From Todiramphus chloris collaris (lineage: Eukaryota > Chordata > Aves > Coraciiformes > Alcedinidae), in assembly GCA_025345505.1 (NCBI GenBank), contig JANVCC010000022.1, forward strand, positions 32,401,602 through 32,465,601: 64,000 bases of DNA. The letters run 5' to 3'. The notes beneath the pieces were generated by a model. The model saw only the letters and a program-made list of their open reading frames with translations, made no database searches and was not told the DNA's origin. Of the stretch, positions 36,401 through 50,200 are shown piece by piece (position 1 is the stretch's first letter; each line of letters starts with the position of its first letter). The position numbers and the translations under genes were made by a program.

Positions 36401-39400
36401 ACAGTAACTGGATATAAGGAACAGCAAAAGGTCTACTGATTCCTTGCCACACCTTGTGCCAGGCTTCCCTGGTTGGAGGGATGAGGTCAAGGCTCCATGG
36501 CAGCCTTCACATTTGGCCTAGAAGAGCTGCCTGGCCATCTAGTTCCCAACACAAGAGGTGCTGCCCCAAGTCCTCCGAGGCAAATAACTCACCAACTGGG
36601 CTTACTAAAAAGGCAAATCTAGCTTAATGCTAGAGAAGAGAGAGCGGGAGCTTGGGAGTGGGGCAAAGGGGAGGGATGTCCTCCATGGCAAACCAGGAAA
36701 CCACAAGACCCACCTGAAGCTCTCGGTGAAGGCGAAGGCACCGAAACGCTGGAAGAAAACACAGGCAGTAGCTTTGTTGGAAGCTCACCGAGTCCAGCAC
36801 TGCTCTGCGAAACATCGCTCTGTCTCCCAGGGTCTGTTGCCAAAGAGGATGGCAGAAGGATCACATCCAAGGAGCTGGTGCGGGGTGGAGCGGGAGCAGA
36901 GCTCCCTGCCACGGTGGGTGCTGCGCGGGTGCCTGACACGGGCACCGTGCTCCTCTCCCCGCTGCTGGTGGCTGTCACCGAGCCAGGCGCACTGGTGAGA
37001 GGAGCAGCAGGCAGGCGTCCTCCCGTAGCCGAGTTCCCTTCTGCCAAGAAAGGGCAGAGCAGAATGGATTTCTACACCCTGAAGTATAGACAGGTGGGCA
37101 TGCTCTCTGCCATCCCCACCCTTAGGCTGGCAGCACAGGTACAACGTGGCAGAAGACCCAAACCTGGAGCAAATGCTAACTGTGAAGAAACAACCCTTTC
37201 CTGCTCCCAGGGGGACACCCTGAAGAGGGGACTAGGAACCAATCCCGGGAGTGCTGTTGGGTTGGGTTCCCTTCCCTCCAGTGCTGCTCCTGGTGCCGCG
37301 GAGCCCGCAGTGAGCAAGGTGGGGTTACAGAGGCACCTAACTCTCCCACACTGGAAACAAAGCATGGCAGGCTTGTATGGAATCAGTACACACTGCGTTT
37401 GCATCCCAGGGCAGGAGTCAGGAGTGACTGGTGCTGGCTCCTGCTTGTATAAACACAGCCAACGGGGCAGTCTTGAGAATGAATGTGCTGTCTCAGAAAA
37501 CACAGCAAATCTTGGGGCCAGACTGCTCTTGCAGTAAGGCTTTTTTTCCCTGTCACCAAATTCAAAATCCAGCTAATATATTTTCCTCTGGAAGCTGAAA
37601 TTTCCCTCCACAATGCCCAATGCCATTATCCAGCACATTCTAGCACGCCTTCACTCCTCCATGCAGACCAGATGTTCGAAGTCTACAGGAGGAAGCCCCA
37701 CAGGTATGGGCAGTGCTCACCTGGAGAAGCACTTTCAGAAGCAGATGGCAAGCCTGTGAGCAACGGGTCTGCAGGCGATACAGCGCCACTTCTGCCATCA
37801 CCACTTCTGGCTCCCAGAGAGGACCAAATATGGTCTGGAGAGCTGATGGTTTCAGTAGCAGAGGGGGAAATCTCTGTTGTTTGGGCCAGTCTGGTGCTGG
37901 CTGGCAGAGACCTTAATGTCATCCCTCCACCCTTGGTGGCTGTTGTAGAAATGGAGGTGCTGGCAGTGGAGACATCAGTTCTTCTCTCTGTTGACAGGAT
38001 GCTGAATGACACATGGCTGCTCCCAGTGGCTAGGATGTGATAAAGAAACAATTTACGTTTTTACACATGTGAAAAAGATTTTCTTCCAGTAAAAGCCAGA
38101 GGCAACAAGTACACTCACAAGTAGAAAATATGAGATGTCAATCTAGAGGAAATAGGAAAATTCCGAATATGTGAATTCTCCCTAAAGAAATTTGTCTTCC
38201 AAAAAACATGGTTTGACAGCAAGAAAAGCCCTATTACATAAAAACTGTTGAACTACTAATGCTGTGCACTTGAGTTCACCATTATGTTCCTGAGTACTCC
38301 ATGCTGCCAGAACAAAGACACACCGTAACAGCCCAGAAAACCCTGGAAATCAGTTCAGACAAGACACAACACTGAGAAATGTGGAGGCCTTATAGAAGTC
38401 TGAAGAAATGGGATCAGGACAATCAGGCCCCTTCAGCACTGTATCAGTATCTAAGACCAAACAGCATCATGAAGAACCTCAGGGACCACATTCAAAGTTG
38501 CCTTAAATTTGTTGAGCTGGTTCAATTACTGGGAAGCAGCACGGACCTTCCTACCAAGGAGTAGGACAGAGGGCAGGAACTGAAGTCTGGCCCCTGGGAC
38601 TGCAGGGACATGATCTAATCCTCACTTGCTTAGTTCTCTTGCCTATAAAATGGAGACAGCAACTGGAGATAGTAAGAAAGAATTGTGATTTGAAAGGTAA
38701 CTATTTTTCTTGGTGTAATGAGATTTTACATGCATGTGCCCTCTCTGTAAAAAAAACCAAACCACGTTTTTTGGTCAAGAAAGAGATGAAATATTTCAGA
38801 CACAAAATCACACTGCATCTTTCCAACCAATATATTCCGCAAAGCAGAATAGAGAAGGCAAGTGTAAGGTACAGGAACACTCCTCCTTTTACTTTCAAGA
38901 AAAATGGTATTTCACTTGTAAATTCAGCTCACCTGGGGAAGGACCTTCCAAAAGGGAGTGAGAAGGTGTTAGTGAAGGATCTGCCACCTGCTCGGTGACA
39001 CCTGTGATTTCCCTGGACCCATGAGCTCCATAAGTCTCTCTCACAGAAGATGCAGATGAGGACTGGACTGTGCCCAAGGTCCTGTACATGCCACTGCCAG
39101 ACGTGGAGACTTCTGTCGCCCATCGGCCGCTGCCCGTGGCAGACCTGGGGGGCCTCCTGCTGCTCCCAGTGGCAAAGGCTGGAATGAAAGCGCTGGTGGG
39201 AGAGGAAGCAAGGGGTTTTTTCTCCATTGTTGAGCTGTCAACTGGCCGGTGGCTGCTTCTGACACCTAAGGTACATTAAAACCAGGTTTGATTTATGTAT
39301 ATGGAGCTATACATTTGAGGGACTGTATAGTGTGCTTTTCTATACTGTTTGTTAAGAAATTGAGTCGACCAAGTTCTCAAACTGGAAAAAGCACTGCTGT

Positions 39401-42400
39401 GGTAAGAGGTGAATCCCTTAGGTTCAAGCACACATGGCTTAAAAAAGCCATGAAAATCTCACCTTAAACCCATGGTTTTTGACTGCAGGCTGTGCACAAT
39501 ACCTGACGCATGCATTTAAGCTGCCTTTGAGCCTGTTTAAATCAGGAGTATACATATCTAACTTCAAACTAAATCTAGAGGATGGCTAAACCAGGCCTGG
39601 ATTAGGTTTTCTACTGACCATCCAGAAAGCCAAGGTGCTGTCTCAGTGATGGGCTGAGAGCACGGACATGGGGCCATGCCCTCCACAGCACTGGGCACCC
39701 AAGTGCAGGCACAGCTGGACAGAGCCTTGCCCATAAGATGCTCAGAAACATCTCAACACCCCAGCGTGGCATCTGACTCAGCCTGATTTAGTCCATGTTC
39801 AGCTTTACCCAGCACGCGACTTTCATTAGCAATGAGGACATTGGTGTTTTTCACTTTTTCACCCAAAAGCTGAGATCCACCCCTGCCCTTCCCAACAGCT
39901 TTGCTGAAACCCCAGTGCAGCCTGTAATAAAAACATCCATGTACCCAACAGTGACTGATGGCCGCTATCTAAAGAAAAACAGTGTGGAGATGAAAAATCT
40001 CATCCAGCCCCAAAACAGACAATGTTCAGACTAACGAATTTACCTCTGGAGGTACTTTCGGAGGCAGACAGGGAGCTTGTGAGCAAAGTCTCCCTGGAAG
40101 GTGCTGGGAGAACAGTGGCTTCCTGAGAGCTGTTAGAATGGTGTTTCCTGGCCCTCGAGGAGGAGAAGGTTCCCCCCAAAGAACTGGTGATGTCAGTGAT
40201 GGTGGCAGATCCCCCTGTCACCCCAGCTGTGAGGCCATCTGCAGGGGACCCCGATGCCCCAGCTGTCACACCGGGCACATCAGCATGGTGAGCATCTGAG
40301 TGCAGCGTCACCTCTTCTGCAGCTGGGATGCTCTTGGGTTGGTAATGGCTGCTAAAGGCTAAAAAATGAGAAAAGAAATACAAATGCATACACGTAAATG
40401 AAAAGAGCTAGGTAGGTTTCGTCTTGCTATCAGGAGGTGTAGACAATGTATATGTAAATATTCAATACAGAAACATTTAATACTGGGAAATCATTAAGGC
40501 AGGGGAAAAAAGTGGTCTCTATATAGGAACTCCTGAAGTTATTGCTTGCAAAATTCAACCGAAAGTTTTCAAGGAAAATCAATCCTCCTCTTCCAACAAG
40601 AATAATATTTATCCATAGTTTCATTTCTGTGAAATGCTTTTTATTGTACAGAATGTGCCAAATACAATATTATTCCTTCTTTCTTTAAAATAAAAAGGAT
40701 GTATTTTGCTTATAAAGAGTCTTTAAATAATGTTCTGAGTTATACAGCTAGCTATCAAAACTCACTTGTGGAAGTGCTTTCTGAAGCAGACGGTGAGCCT
40801 GTGAGCAATGGGTCTGTGGCACCTCTGCCACCACCACCCTGGGCCCCCAGATACACCCCAGTGGACCAGGTCTGGTGTGAAGAGCTGATGATTTCAGTAC
40901 CAGAGGTGGGAATCTCTGCCGTATTGGCCAGACTGGTGCTGGCTGGCAGAGACCTTAACGTCCTCCCTCCATCCTTGGTGGCTGTTGTGGAAACAGAGGT
41001 GCTGGTGGTGGGGAAATCTGAAACTCTCTTCTCTGTGGCCGAGACATTGGATGGTTGGTAGCTGCTTCCAATGGCTACAGCACAATAAAAAAGAAAAAAA
41101 AAAATCAAAACAAAACAGGATTTACACATGTGAAATTATAAACAGATGGATCCGTTTTCTCCCCAGATGCTTACACCACACATACGGATATTAAGCATAG
41201 GAAGTTTTCAATCTGGACAAAGTGCTCTTTTGGAAATGCATGATACCTCTCACTGCAGGAAGACCTTGCACAAAGCATGGGGCTCCCTGCCAGGACAGAA
41301 TGGCTTCATGAGAGCTGGGGCAGCGCAACCAGCAGGGAAGCAAAGGGGACAAGGACTGCACTGACTTGCCTTTAAATCCCACCTTTGCTCCAAGACTGGT
41401 TGAAATCAGCCCAGGCTCTCTTAGTACTTTATAGTAGCTTGAACGTGGCATCAAACAGCAAAGGGGAGAAACCTCAGTGCAGCCATGCTCCCATCGCAGC
41501 CTGCAGCTCGCTGCACATCCCAGAGTTTAACAGGACACAGGGAAAAATGCTTAAAGAAGCACAAAGCAGGGTAAAATAACCAACTGTAGACTAACCGAGC
41601 TCACCCATGGCAGTGCTTTCCGAAGCCAGGCGAGAAGGGACAAGGTGATGCTCCATGGGGGCTCCAGGGAAATGTCCCCGCGCTGGGGCCACGGAGGAAG
41701 GCTTCGAGGCCAGGGGCTGAGCCATGGAGACAGGCACTGCCCTTTGGATACTGGACCTTGGGTTTTCTGCAGCCCTGATGCTGCTCCCAGCAGCTGTGAC
41801 AGAGGGAAGGGATGCATCCATGTGAGAAGCCTGGAGATGTGTTTGCTCCTGACAAGCCTCAGGCCCAGGATAAGGACTTGGTAACAGCAAAGTTTTCAAT
41901 GAGATCACGTGGAGTGGGGGAAAGTGTTTGTTTTTGAGGGCTCCAGATGATCTTTTGGGTTTGTTGTCCTGTACTGGTTTTTGAAGCACAGACATCTCAC
42001 CCTGTCTGGACGAGAGCAAACCCACCTGGAGTGGCCATGAGTGTGGGTTACCAAGCTCACGCTCCACTGCGGTGAGACCCACTGCTCACACAGGGCTGGG
42101 GCCTCGCCTTGGCTCTGCACCTGGCACTGAACCAGCCAAGGTATTGTGCAGCTGCAGATGCCCACCCTGCACAAAACGCAGTGATAAGGTGCAAAGATGT
42201 TTGGGTTTTTTTCCTTAAAGTGGAAAATATTGAGGATTTTTGGACCAAATTATTTTTTTCCACTGCTTTTTCCTGCTTCCAGCAGGGAATTTCAGCTAAC
42301 TATGCAAATAATAACACATGGAGTGCATGCAGAACACAGCATCTTCTCTGGTGCAAGAAAGCAAGAGCTGTATAAAGGCTTTTCAAAGGTATAAACCAAA

Positions 42401-44181
42401 TCCATGGGCCAGTAAAACTCACCTCCAGAAGCACTGTCCGTGGCAGGCAATGTTGCGAGCGAAGGGTTTGTGGAGTCCTTTGTGACATCCCTGGGATGTA
42501 GCACGATGTGGTTTGTACCAGTATGGGTACTGGAAGCTGGGATGGAGGACTGGGGCTGTCCTGTAGAACCAGGGAGGGGGGTGCTGGGGTGAGGCTGCAG
42601 TGTCCTCCCATCACTCCCTGAGGGGCTGGGTGAAGTGGCTGCAGTGCCTGTGGGAGGGCTGCCAGGCAGCTCCGTGCCCACCCAACCACTCGCCGGTTGA
42701 GAGGGGCCACTGGTGCCTGCAAGGCAATAGGGGAAAGCAATGAGAGAGCATGGAGACAGTACGAGTCTCCCACCCAGAACCGTCTGATGTCACTCACTGC
42801 TGTCATCCTCCACCTCCCCCAGCAGCCTGTGGTCCCCTTGCCTGTACTCTGCCGACAGCAACTTTGTGTTTGGGAGCCACAATGAGTAATTCATAATTTT
42901 CAAGGCCAGGAGAAGCTGCACAGATTCTTCTCTCCACCCTCATGCATGAAACAAACCAGAAGATTGTCCTGAGCCCACGCTGAGGACCGAGTGCCAGATG
43001 TAGCAGGCAAAGCTCTAGCAATGCAGGGGAGCCAGGCTTAACTAACGTCTGGTTTCTCCTGGGAACAGCATCCACCTTGTTCCCAGGTTGAACTGGGATG
43101 TCTCACCCAAGTGATGAGTCCCCACGGATGAAGGCAGCAGCACTGTCCTCGTCGCGTTGTCAAACACTGCCACATCGGAGGCCCCGCGGTGCCCACCCAG
43201 AGTCCTCTCAGCTGAGTCGGCGCTGACGGCTGCAGAAACCGCCAGTGTCCTCTCGGCAGCTGCAGGGATGCTCGGAGAAGTCAGAGCTCTTTTGCCTCTC
43301 TCCTGACTGCTCACAGCATGGTGATGGCTACCAGAGGCTGGAAAACAATGCAGAGAGGGTCACGTTTTCCCTGGACAAGATAAATTAGGGTCTGAAGTGG
43401 CAGCAATGTCACTCACAATGACACCCAGCCCTGCCATATGCAACAGGTAGGGTCACAGTTGCATCCCCCATGTGTCCTCTATTTAACACAAAGCACAGCT
43501 GCAAGAGGCACTGCTGGGAACAGAAGGTTTCTGTCACCAAAAAAATAGATTTCAAAGTTTGTCTTAATTTGTGCATGGTAAAAGAAATACAGATTTAAAA
43601 AACAAAACGAAAAACCAAACATTAAAAATGCAGAAGGCAGTAAGGAGCTTATGCCACGACAGCCAGCACCTGGCAGCCCGGGCATGCCAGCTCCACACTC
43701 TAGTCCCAAAGCAGGACAAAAATAGAGGAATTAAAAGAATTAAAGAAAACCTCTATGTTCATATCTCAGCAAGATTTCATCTGAGGTTATCAGGAAAAAA
43801 CTGATGTGGGGACAGGGCAATTGGCACAGCCTTGCCCTGCTGGTGTGGGAAATGGGCTTTGATTCAGTTCATGCTTATAAAAAGTACATTGGTTCACTCA
43901 TGACCACAGTCCCACCAAATGTGGTGAAGATTATGAACAAGCCCAAAGATAAGCATTCACTTGCACGATCTTCATGTGAGAACCTCATTTTAACTCGGGC
44001 ATTTATAATCTACGTTGGCTTCATGATGGGCTCAGCTCCTCCTGGGAGGATCTGTGGGGATGACAGGGGTCTCCACTCTGCATGCAGCATTCAAGCTTTA
44101 TGGATGGGCAGGACTCCCTAGGGTGCTTCTGGGTGATGAATAACAACAGTGGCAGCTCTTGAGAATCATCACCATTGTGAC

Positions 44182-44217
<36 letters not shown>

Positions 44218-47200
44218 AGCAGAGCAGCTTTCCTGAGACTGGATTTCTTCCAAAATTCTGAATTTCTATCAGCAGGGAGGGAATACTTCCTAATCCACTG
44301 GCTCTGCTCGGTCCGTGGGCTGGGTAAGGCAAATGAGGACCCTCCCATTGATAAAACTCACTGGAAGGATGGCTGCGGGCAGGCAGGTGGGTCGCTGTCC
44401 CAGCAGACAGGCTGTCAGGGGGTCCTGCTCCCAGTGGGGTGACATCCCCCCCGACAGTGGGGGGACCAGTGCGCCTTGTGGCCCCGCTCGCCGCTGGCAC
44501 TGCACTGTGCCTGGCAGGCAGCAGTGCCCGCTCTCCACTCCAGTCCAGCATCGTCACCAGCTCCACGCTGTTCATGAGAGCACCAGAAGGCCTTATCTCC
44601 ATGGCCGAACTTCTTCTTGCCTGGTGGCTGCTTTTGAGGACTGAAAGAAAAAACAAGAAAATCATTAAAATCCCATCAGAGCTGGACACGGAGGCTCAGC
44701 TCATTGCAGTAACACCAAGGACAAGCTCTGATCTCATTTACACCAGAAAGAATTTTGCATAATCAAAACGCAGACATGAAATTTATTTTTAGATTCACAC
44801 CAGTGGAAATCAGATTGGTCCATAGGGGCCAAATGCCAAAACCCAAGTTTTGTGGATAAAATTAATTCAATTCAGCAGCCTCACGCTTTTTTTGTGTGTG
44901 TGTTAGGAGAAATAAATCTTTAAAGAAGCAAAAAGAAAGTCTTAAACAAATAACCAAGCAATGCGGAGTCCATAGGAGGAGTGTGTAGGTCTCCAGAGAC
45001 AGTGGCCAGATGGAGCCCAGTACAGCCCATGTGCCACAACCTAAGCACGTGATGGGAGCAGGAGGGCCCCACAGCTCTTCCCCTCTATTGGCCAGCACTT
45101 GCTGAGTGCCTGACCTCAAATCCCACCAGCTCCAGAGTGCTGGCACGAAGGCAGCTGAGAACTGCAGGGCAAACAGGAGGGTTGGCATAATCCATCCAGC
45201 CATCACAAGGCACCAGGACAGAAGAGATCAGTGCATGGTGTGGACTACACTGGCCATCCAGGTGCTGAAGCACCCCAAGATGATGGACATTTTGGCATAT
45301 ATGACATTCATGTCTATGAGAACATGAGAAACAAGATGGAAAGGTTGTTTTTGCATCTGCAGATCCATTTTCTGTATGCAAATGTGGCCAGAGACCCTGC
45401 TCCATCCTAAAAGTGTTTGGGTCTTCTCTCTCGCTCCTTCTGGAAGGCTACTCTGAACTCCCACCTCTCCCATTGTCCAGAATCATTTTCTCATTTCATC
45501 AGAAAATGAATAAAAATATTTATGGAATAAATGCTGTTTCCCAAGCCAGCATCACCTTTTAGCTTAGCTAACTCTTGCCCTCCCCCTGCTTGCTCCCCAC
45601 CATGCTGAAGTGTAACAACAGCAATTGCATACCCTATTTGCACCAGTTGCTTCTGCATTTCTACCATCCACTGTATCCCATGGACACAAAAATGACTTCT
45701 CCCAGGCGTGTCAACAGGCATTGCATGCTTTACAGGATCTCCAAAAGCACACAGATGGCTGTGTACATCTCTAGAATTAAACATGCCAAAATCAGGCTCT
45801 AAGCAAGGACTGAAGGGGTTACTCCATTGCCAGCTTGTTGGCTCAATCATTAACACTGATCAGGAGCAGCAGGACTTGGTGTGGTGGCTGTAGCTTCAGC
45901 CTGGGGTTTTCCAGCCTGATACTGCCTGGAGCAGAGCATCTAGTGACAGCTGCTGTGAGTGGTTCCAGTGAAATTTGCTGGGGGAATTTGGGTTCCTCCT
46001 CCATGGTACTCAACCAGGGCTGCACATCAGACACACAAAAGCCAGCAGCAACCATCCCTGTCCTCCATTACAGCCCCAAGTCTTGGCTGGCACTGCAGTC
46101 CCAGATGTTCTTCAAAGGCCACATGTCAAAGTGAGTCCAAATCACAGCTATGTAATCTGAAATTGCAAGATCCCAGTTTTTGCCATATTCCTTAGGAAAA
46201 AAAACATGATCTCTGGGCTGGAATAGCCCATCATATGCTCCACTTGCTGAGTGGGCAGAACGGGAGCCTAGCTAGGGAGAATGGAATGTAGGATGACAGG
46301 AGCTGAAGACTCTCAAGAAATTAAGAAAAGTCCTATGTTTTGGGAGGGGAACTCTCCCCACTTAGCAGCTTGGAGATCCAGCACGCTACGGGGCATGTCC
46401 TGTCACACACACGGCATCTCGAAACAGGGCAGCTGCTAAAGGGTTTTGCCCAAAAGCAGAGACTTATGTTGAACCTTCTTTTGTTGAAGGTTAAGCCTTG
46501 CACATCTGTCCTTGGTCTCTAAGCACTTTCTGTAAGAAAGCTGTGCCTCAGAGAAACACCCATGGGACACCTACTCCTCCTTGCTCTACATATCCTTTGG
46601 AGTGGCTGTACCTGCCACACCACAGGTGGCATTTCAGGAGTGGTTTCCACAGCCACATCCGCAATAGCTTCAACAGGAACTCACCAAGAAAAAAAAAAAG
46701 AGATATGTAGGTAGGACAGCCTGCATTTCATCCTGGGAGTCTGAGCACCACGAGGTCCAAGGAAGCAAGAGCTGCAGTAGAGCAGAGCCTCTTGAGTGCC
46801 TTTACAGACCTGGCCGTGGCTGCGATGCCCAAGAAGCCGAGCACACCAAGCAGCCACTGCCGTATGGAGCCCACTGTGAGCCATCTCCTGCCCCACGTAA
46901 CCAGCTGCTTGCTGTTGCCATTTGGACAAGGGGATGTAAAGTCTCAGGGGACGCTTGCTGTGCTCATTTGCAAGCCAATACCCAGCCTGTAATTGTAGCC
47001 CGCAAGTCCATTTATAGCAGCCCCAGATGCTGAGAAGTCTGGGTGTGCTGGAGGGTGGCACACTGAATTGGTCTCCCTTTCCCTCTTGCTAAAAGCTTTC
47101 AGCTGGGCAACCCATGCTCCCTGTGCCCCAGCAGCCAGCTTTACTGCACAGAAAAAAGGCAAAGCAGCAGATGCTTAAAGAAACCCTATGGGGATGAGTA

Positions 47201-50200
47201 TAGACAGAGGAAAGTTTGCTTTCTCAGGTTGCCAAATCATTTGTCAACAAGAGGTCCAGCCAGGCACCTTAAATATATAGCAGGGCACCACAGCAGGCAT
47301 TGAATTGCCACTTCTTAAAAACAGCCCTGGAAGTGCCAGCAAGGAGTACCTTCAGCCACGACCCTTGATTGGATGTAGCCAGTTCAAAAGTAAAATGCTG
47401 CTGGTTGCTTGTCTGGTTGTTTCTTGCCTGGTTGTCGCTTGCCCTGAAAATCCACCTTGGAATTTTCTCTATCCTCTCTTGGCTCTGCAGAGCTGCTGGG
47501 AATAAACCAAAGCAAAACCTTTCCCCTTATCACGGGTGCCAGCAAACCCAGCTTTGAGGGCAGACAGGGAGCGGATGGGCTGAATAAGAAGGTATTATTT
47601 ACACAGGCTTTTTAAAGTCATCTGGCATTTTTAACTCTGCCCTGCAAGGCATGCCAGGTCCTGCTGCAGGGAGGAAAACCTTGTGCCAGCATGGGCTCAA
47701 ATCCCCAGATCAGTGGGGTGCAGAACATGGGCTGCGCTGGCAAGTCCAACCCACAACATGTAGTAAAGAAACCTGAAAAAATTAGGCCATTCAACAAAAC
47801 AGACATGAAATCTCAGCTCATCACACAGCCATCCAGCCTGCCAGAAGTGCAAGGCAACCACAATCTCCTTTTACTTGCCTGCAGAAATGAGCCTTCAAGG
47901 ACGACCCTCCACTGGAGCAGATTAACCAGGTGCAAACTTTTTCAGAAAAAATACACACGGGATTATTTGGCCTCCCCTGATGCATTAAAGGCTTAAAGCA
48001 GAGAAGTCCTTTAGCTCAGGTACCAGTCTGTCACTAGCAATTTCATCACATCCTAAGCTGCCAACTACTTTCTGTGGTTTAACTTCACGCGACTGCAGCT
48101 GTCGAGAAATATTTGACTTCCAGCACAAAACCCTCCTGCCACCCGCTGGACCGATGTTTTCCTTCCCAGTTAAAACTAGTCGTGATGGTCACCAGACAGG
48201 TCGAGGCTCAGAGTTACTTTTTCTTCTCAAGCATAACAAGACCGCAGCTTGCTGGGAGCAGAGTTATAACGTGGCCAGGACAAACAGATCAAGTTCCAGC
48301 AGATTTCTCAAGCCTTTGGGTTTGCCCCTGGCAGCCCAGCTGGACATCTACCTTGTAAGACTCCTGAAAAATCCCTTTTGGACCAGTTATTTTTTTTCTC
48401 CATCACTGGGCGCGCCATGGGCATTGCCCTGGCCAGAGGGGGCTGCTGCTGGGGGCAACATCATGGTGATGCTCAAGGCTCATCCACAGAACAGCACAGT
48501 ACCAAAAAGCACCATACCACAAGNNNNNNNNNNNNNNNNNNNNNNNNNNNNNNNNNNNNNNNNNNNNNNNNNNNNNNNNNNNNNNNNNNNNNNNNNNNNN
48601 NNNNNNNNNNNNNNNNNNNNNNNNNNNNNNNNNNNNNNNNNNNNNNNNNNNNNNNNNNNNNNNNNNNNNNNNNNNNNNNNNNNNNNNNNNNNNNNNNNNN
48701 NNNNNNNNNNNNNNNNNNNNNNNNNNNNNNNNNNNNNNNNNNNNNNNNNNNNNNNNNNNNNNNNNNNNNNNNNNNNNNNNNNNNNNNNNNNNNNNNNNNN
48801 NNNNNNNNNNNNNNNNNNNNNNNNNNNNNNNNNNNNNNNNNNNNNNNNNNNNNNNNNNNNNNNNNNNNNNNNNNNNNNNNNNNNNNNNNNNNNNNNNNNN
48901 NNNNNNNNNNNNNNNNNNNNNNNCTCCTCAAAGGGCAGAAAAATACCCCAAAATTCACCCCAAAGCAGTCTGTCCTTGGGAGGGTGGCAGATCCCTGGGG
49001 ACCATTCCCGGTATGGCTGCCCATTCAGAGGCTGCTTTGCCAGGGTCACGGCCACCCCGGGAGCATCCCATGCTGAGCTGAGCACGCGTGAAGCTAAAGC
49101 AGTCTCCTCCCGAGGACAGGCAGCTATAATTATAAAGCCCACATCTGTTAACGTTGCATAATCTTAACATCATCCAAGGCTCACAGAGGGGGGAAAAAAA
49201 CCAAAACCCTCATCTTAACTTAGAAAGCTCCTTGCCCGCTGTCAGGAAAGGTTAGGAAGAAAGGCAGGCTGCGAGGGAGGTGCAGCGGGCAGCAGAGCCG
49301 GGGCTGCCGGCCCCTCAGCGGGTGGCACGGGTGGCTGCCGGGGCCGGGCTCTGTGCTGTGTTTTCAACGGCTGCTGCGGATGTCGGGATCATGGGTGGAG
49401 GCCAGTTAGGAGCCAAGTGAGTTTGTGTGAACAAAAGCTACGGCCCTAAATCTGGACCGTCCAGGGCTCTCTGGGATTTTCAATTTCCTTCCTTGTTCTT
49501 GCCCTGAAAGAAGCAGTTCAAGTCACGGGGGGGGGGGGGGGGGGGGACACGGCGGGGGGGCCTGAAATGGAGCTTAAAAAAAAACTAATTTCATACTTGA
49601 AACGGGTCAGTTGAGCATAAACACACTGATAATATTGCTCGGGGAAGGTCCCTCGTGTGCACTAAGCACGGGAAGAATGCGAGAGGTTTTTAACCACGTG
49701 GTCAAGCCTTTTTTGCTAATTCTTTCAATATTAATAAAAGAAATTATTCAGGCTGGATAATGAAAGGTTGTGAGAGAGGGTGGACAGAAAAGAGAAGAGG
49801 TGCAGGAGCCCTGTTATAAGGCTCAGTTTGGATGGGTAGCCTAAAGACACATCCCCTGGCAGCATCTTGCTCTGGTCCTTGTGCTCCTCATCCTCTCCCC
49901 ACTGCATCCCAGGCAAAGCAGGAAAGCAATTCGCAAGACTTTAAATCATTTTATCCGTAATACAAAGGATTTATCCTGCCACCAAAGGTGACTGGAGCTT
50001 GGTGTCAGCTTGAGAAAGATGCTGGGGGCTTAATGCCAGCAGCAGACCCTGCAAGCTGGGAACGCAAAGGTTCAGGTGGTTAACACCTACCTGGCTGCTA
50101 TGGGTGATGGGTGCCTACGGGGCTGGGGACATGGCATTATCCTCAGCCCCTCCTGTGACAGGCCATGGCACTTTGCTTGCAGTGGTGCTTTATGAGACAA

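Larger units (their letters stand above)
33865..44361 (-). other. HEG1: Introns 2-12 between HEG1 mucin exons
   Basis: The eleven introns are 390-1,025 nt long: 33865-34861, 35207-35741, 36042-36713, 37041-37720, 38030-38932, 39266-40043, 40359-40765, 41075-41604, 41794-42422, 42717-43106 and 43338-44361. No genes or recognised transposons occur in them. I saw no obvious identity between the introns beside the twin exons 6 and 9. Confidence 0.8.

Noticed and set aside
45880-45960. Thr/Ala-rich minus-strand stretch (EATATTPSPAAP) as a possible missing mucin exon
   Set aside because: The only nearby acceptor puts a stop codon immediately after entry in the needed phase, and the frame ends within 20 codons.
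46660-46720. Strong donor-like GTGAGT at about 46,679 as the end of an extra HEG1 exon
   Set aside because: On the coding strand the sequence before it is a poly-T tract rather than an exon with Ser/Thr-rich frame; it looks like a pyrimidine run meeting a chance donor.
48154-49161. Long frames across 48.2-49.2 kb
   Set aside because: Their length comes from reading through 400 Ns; the real ends show no coding features.
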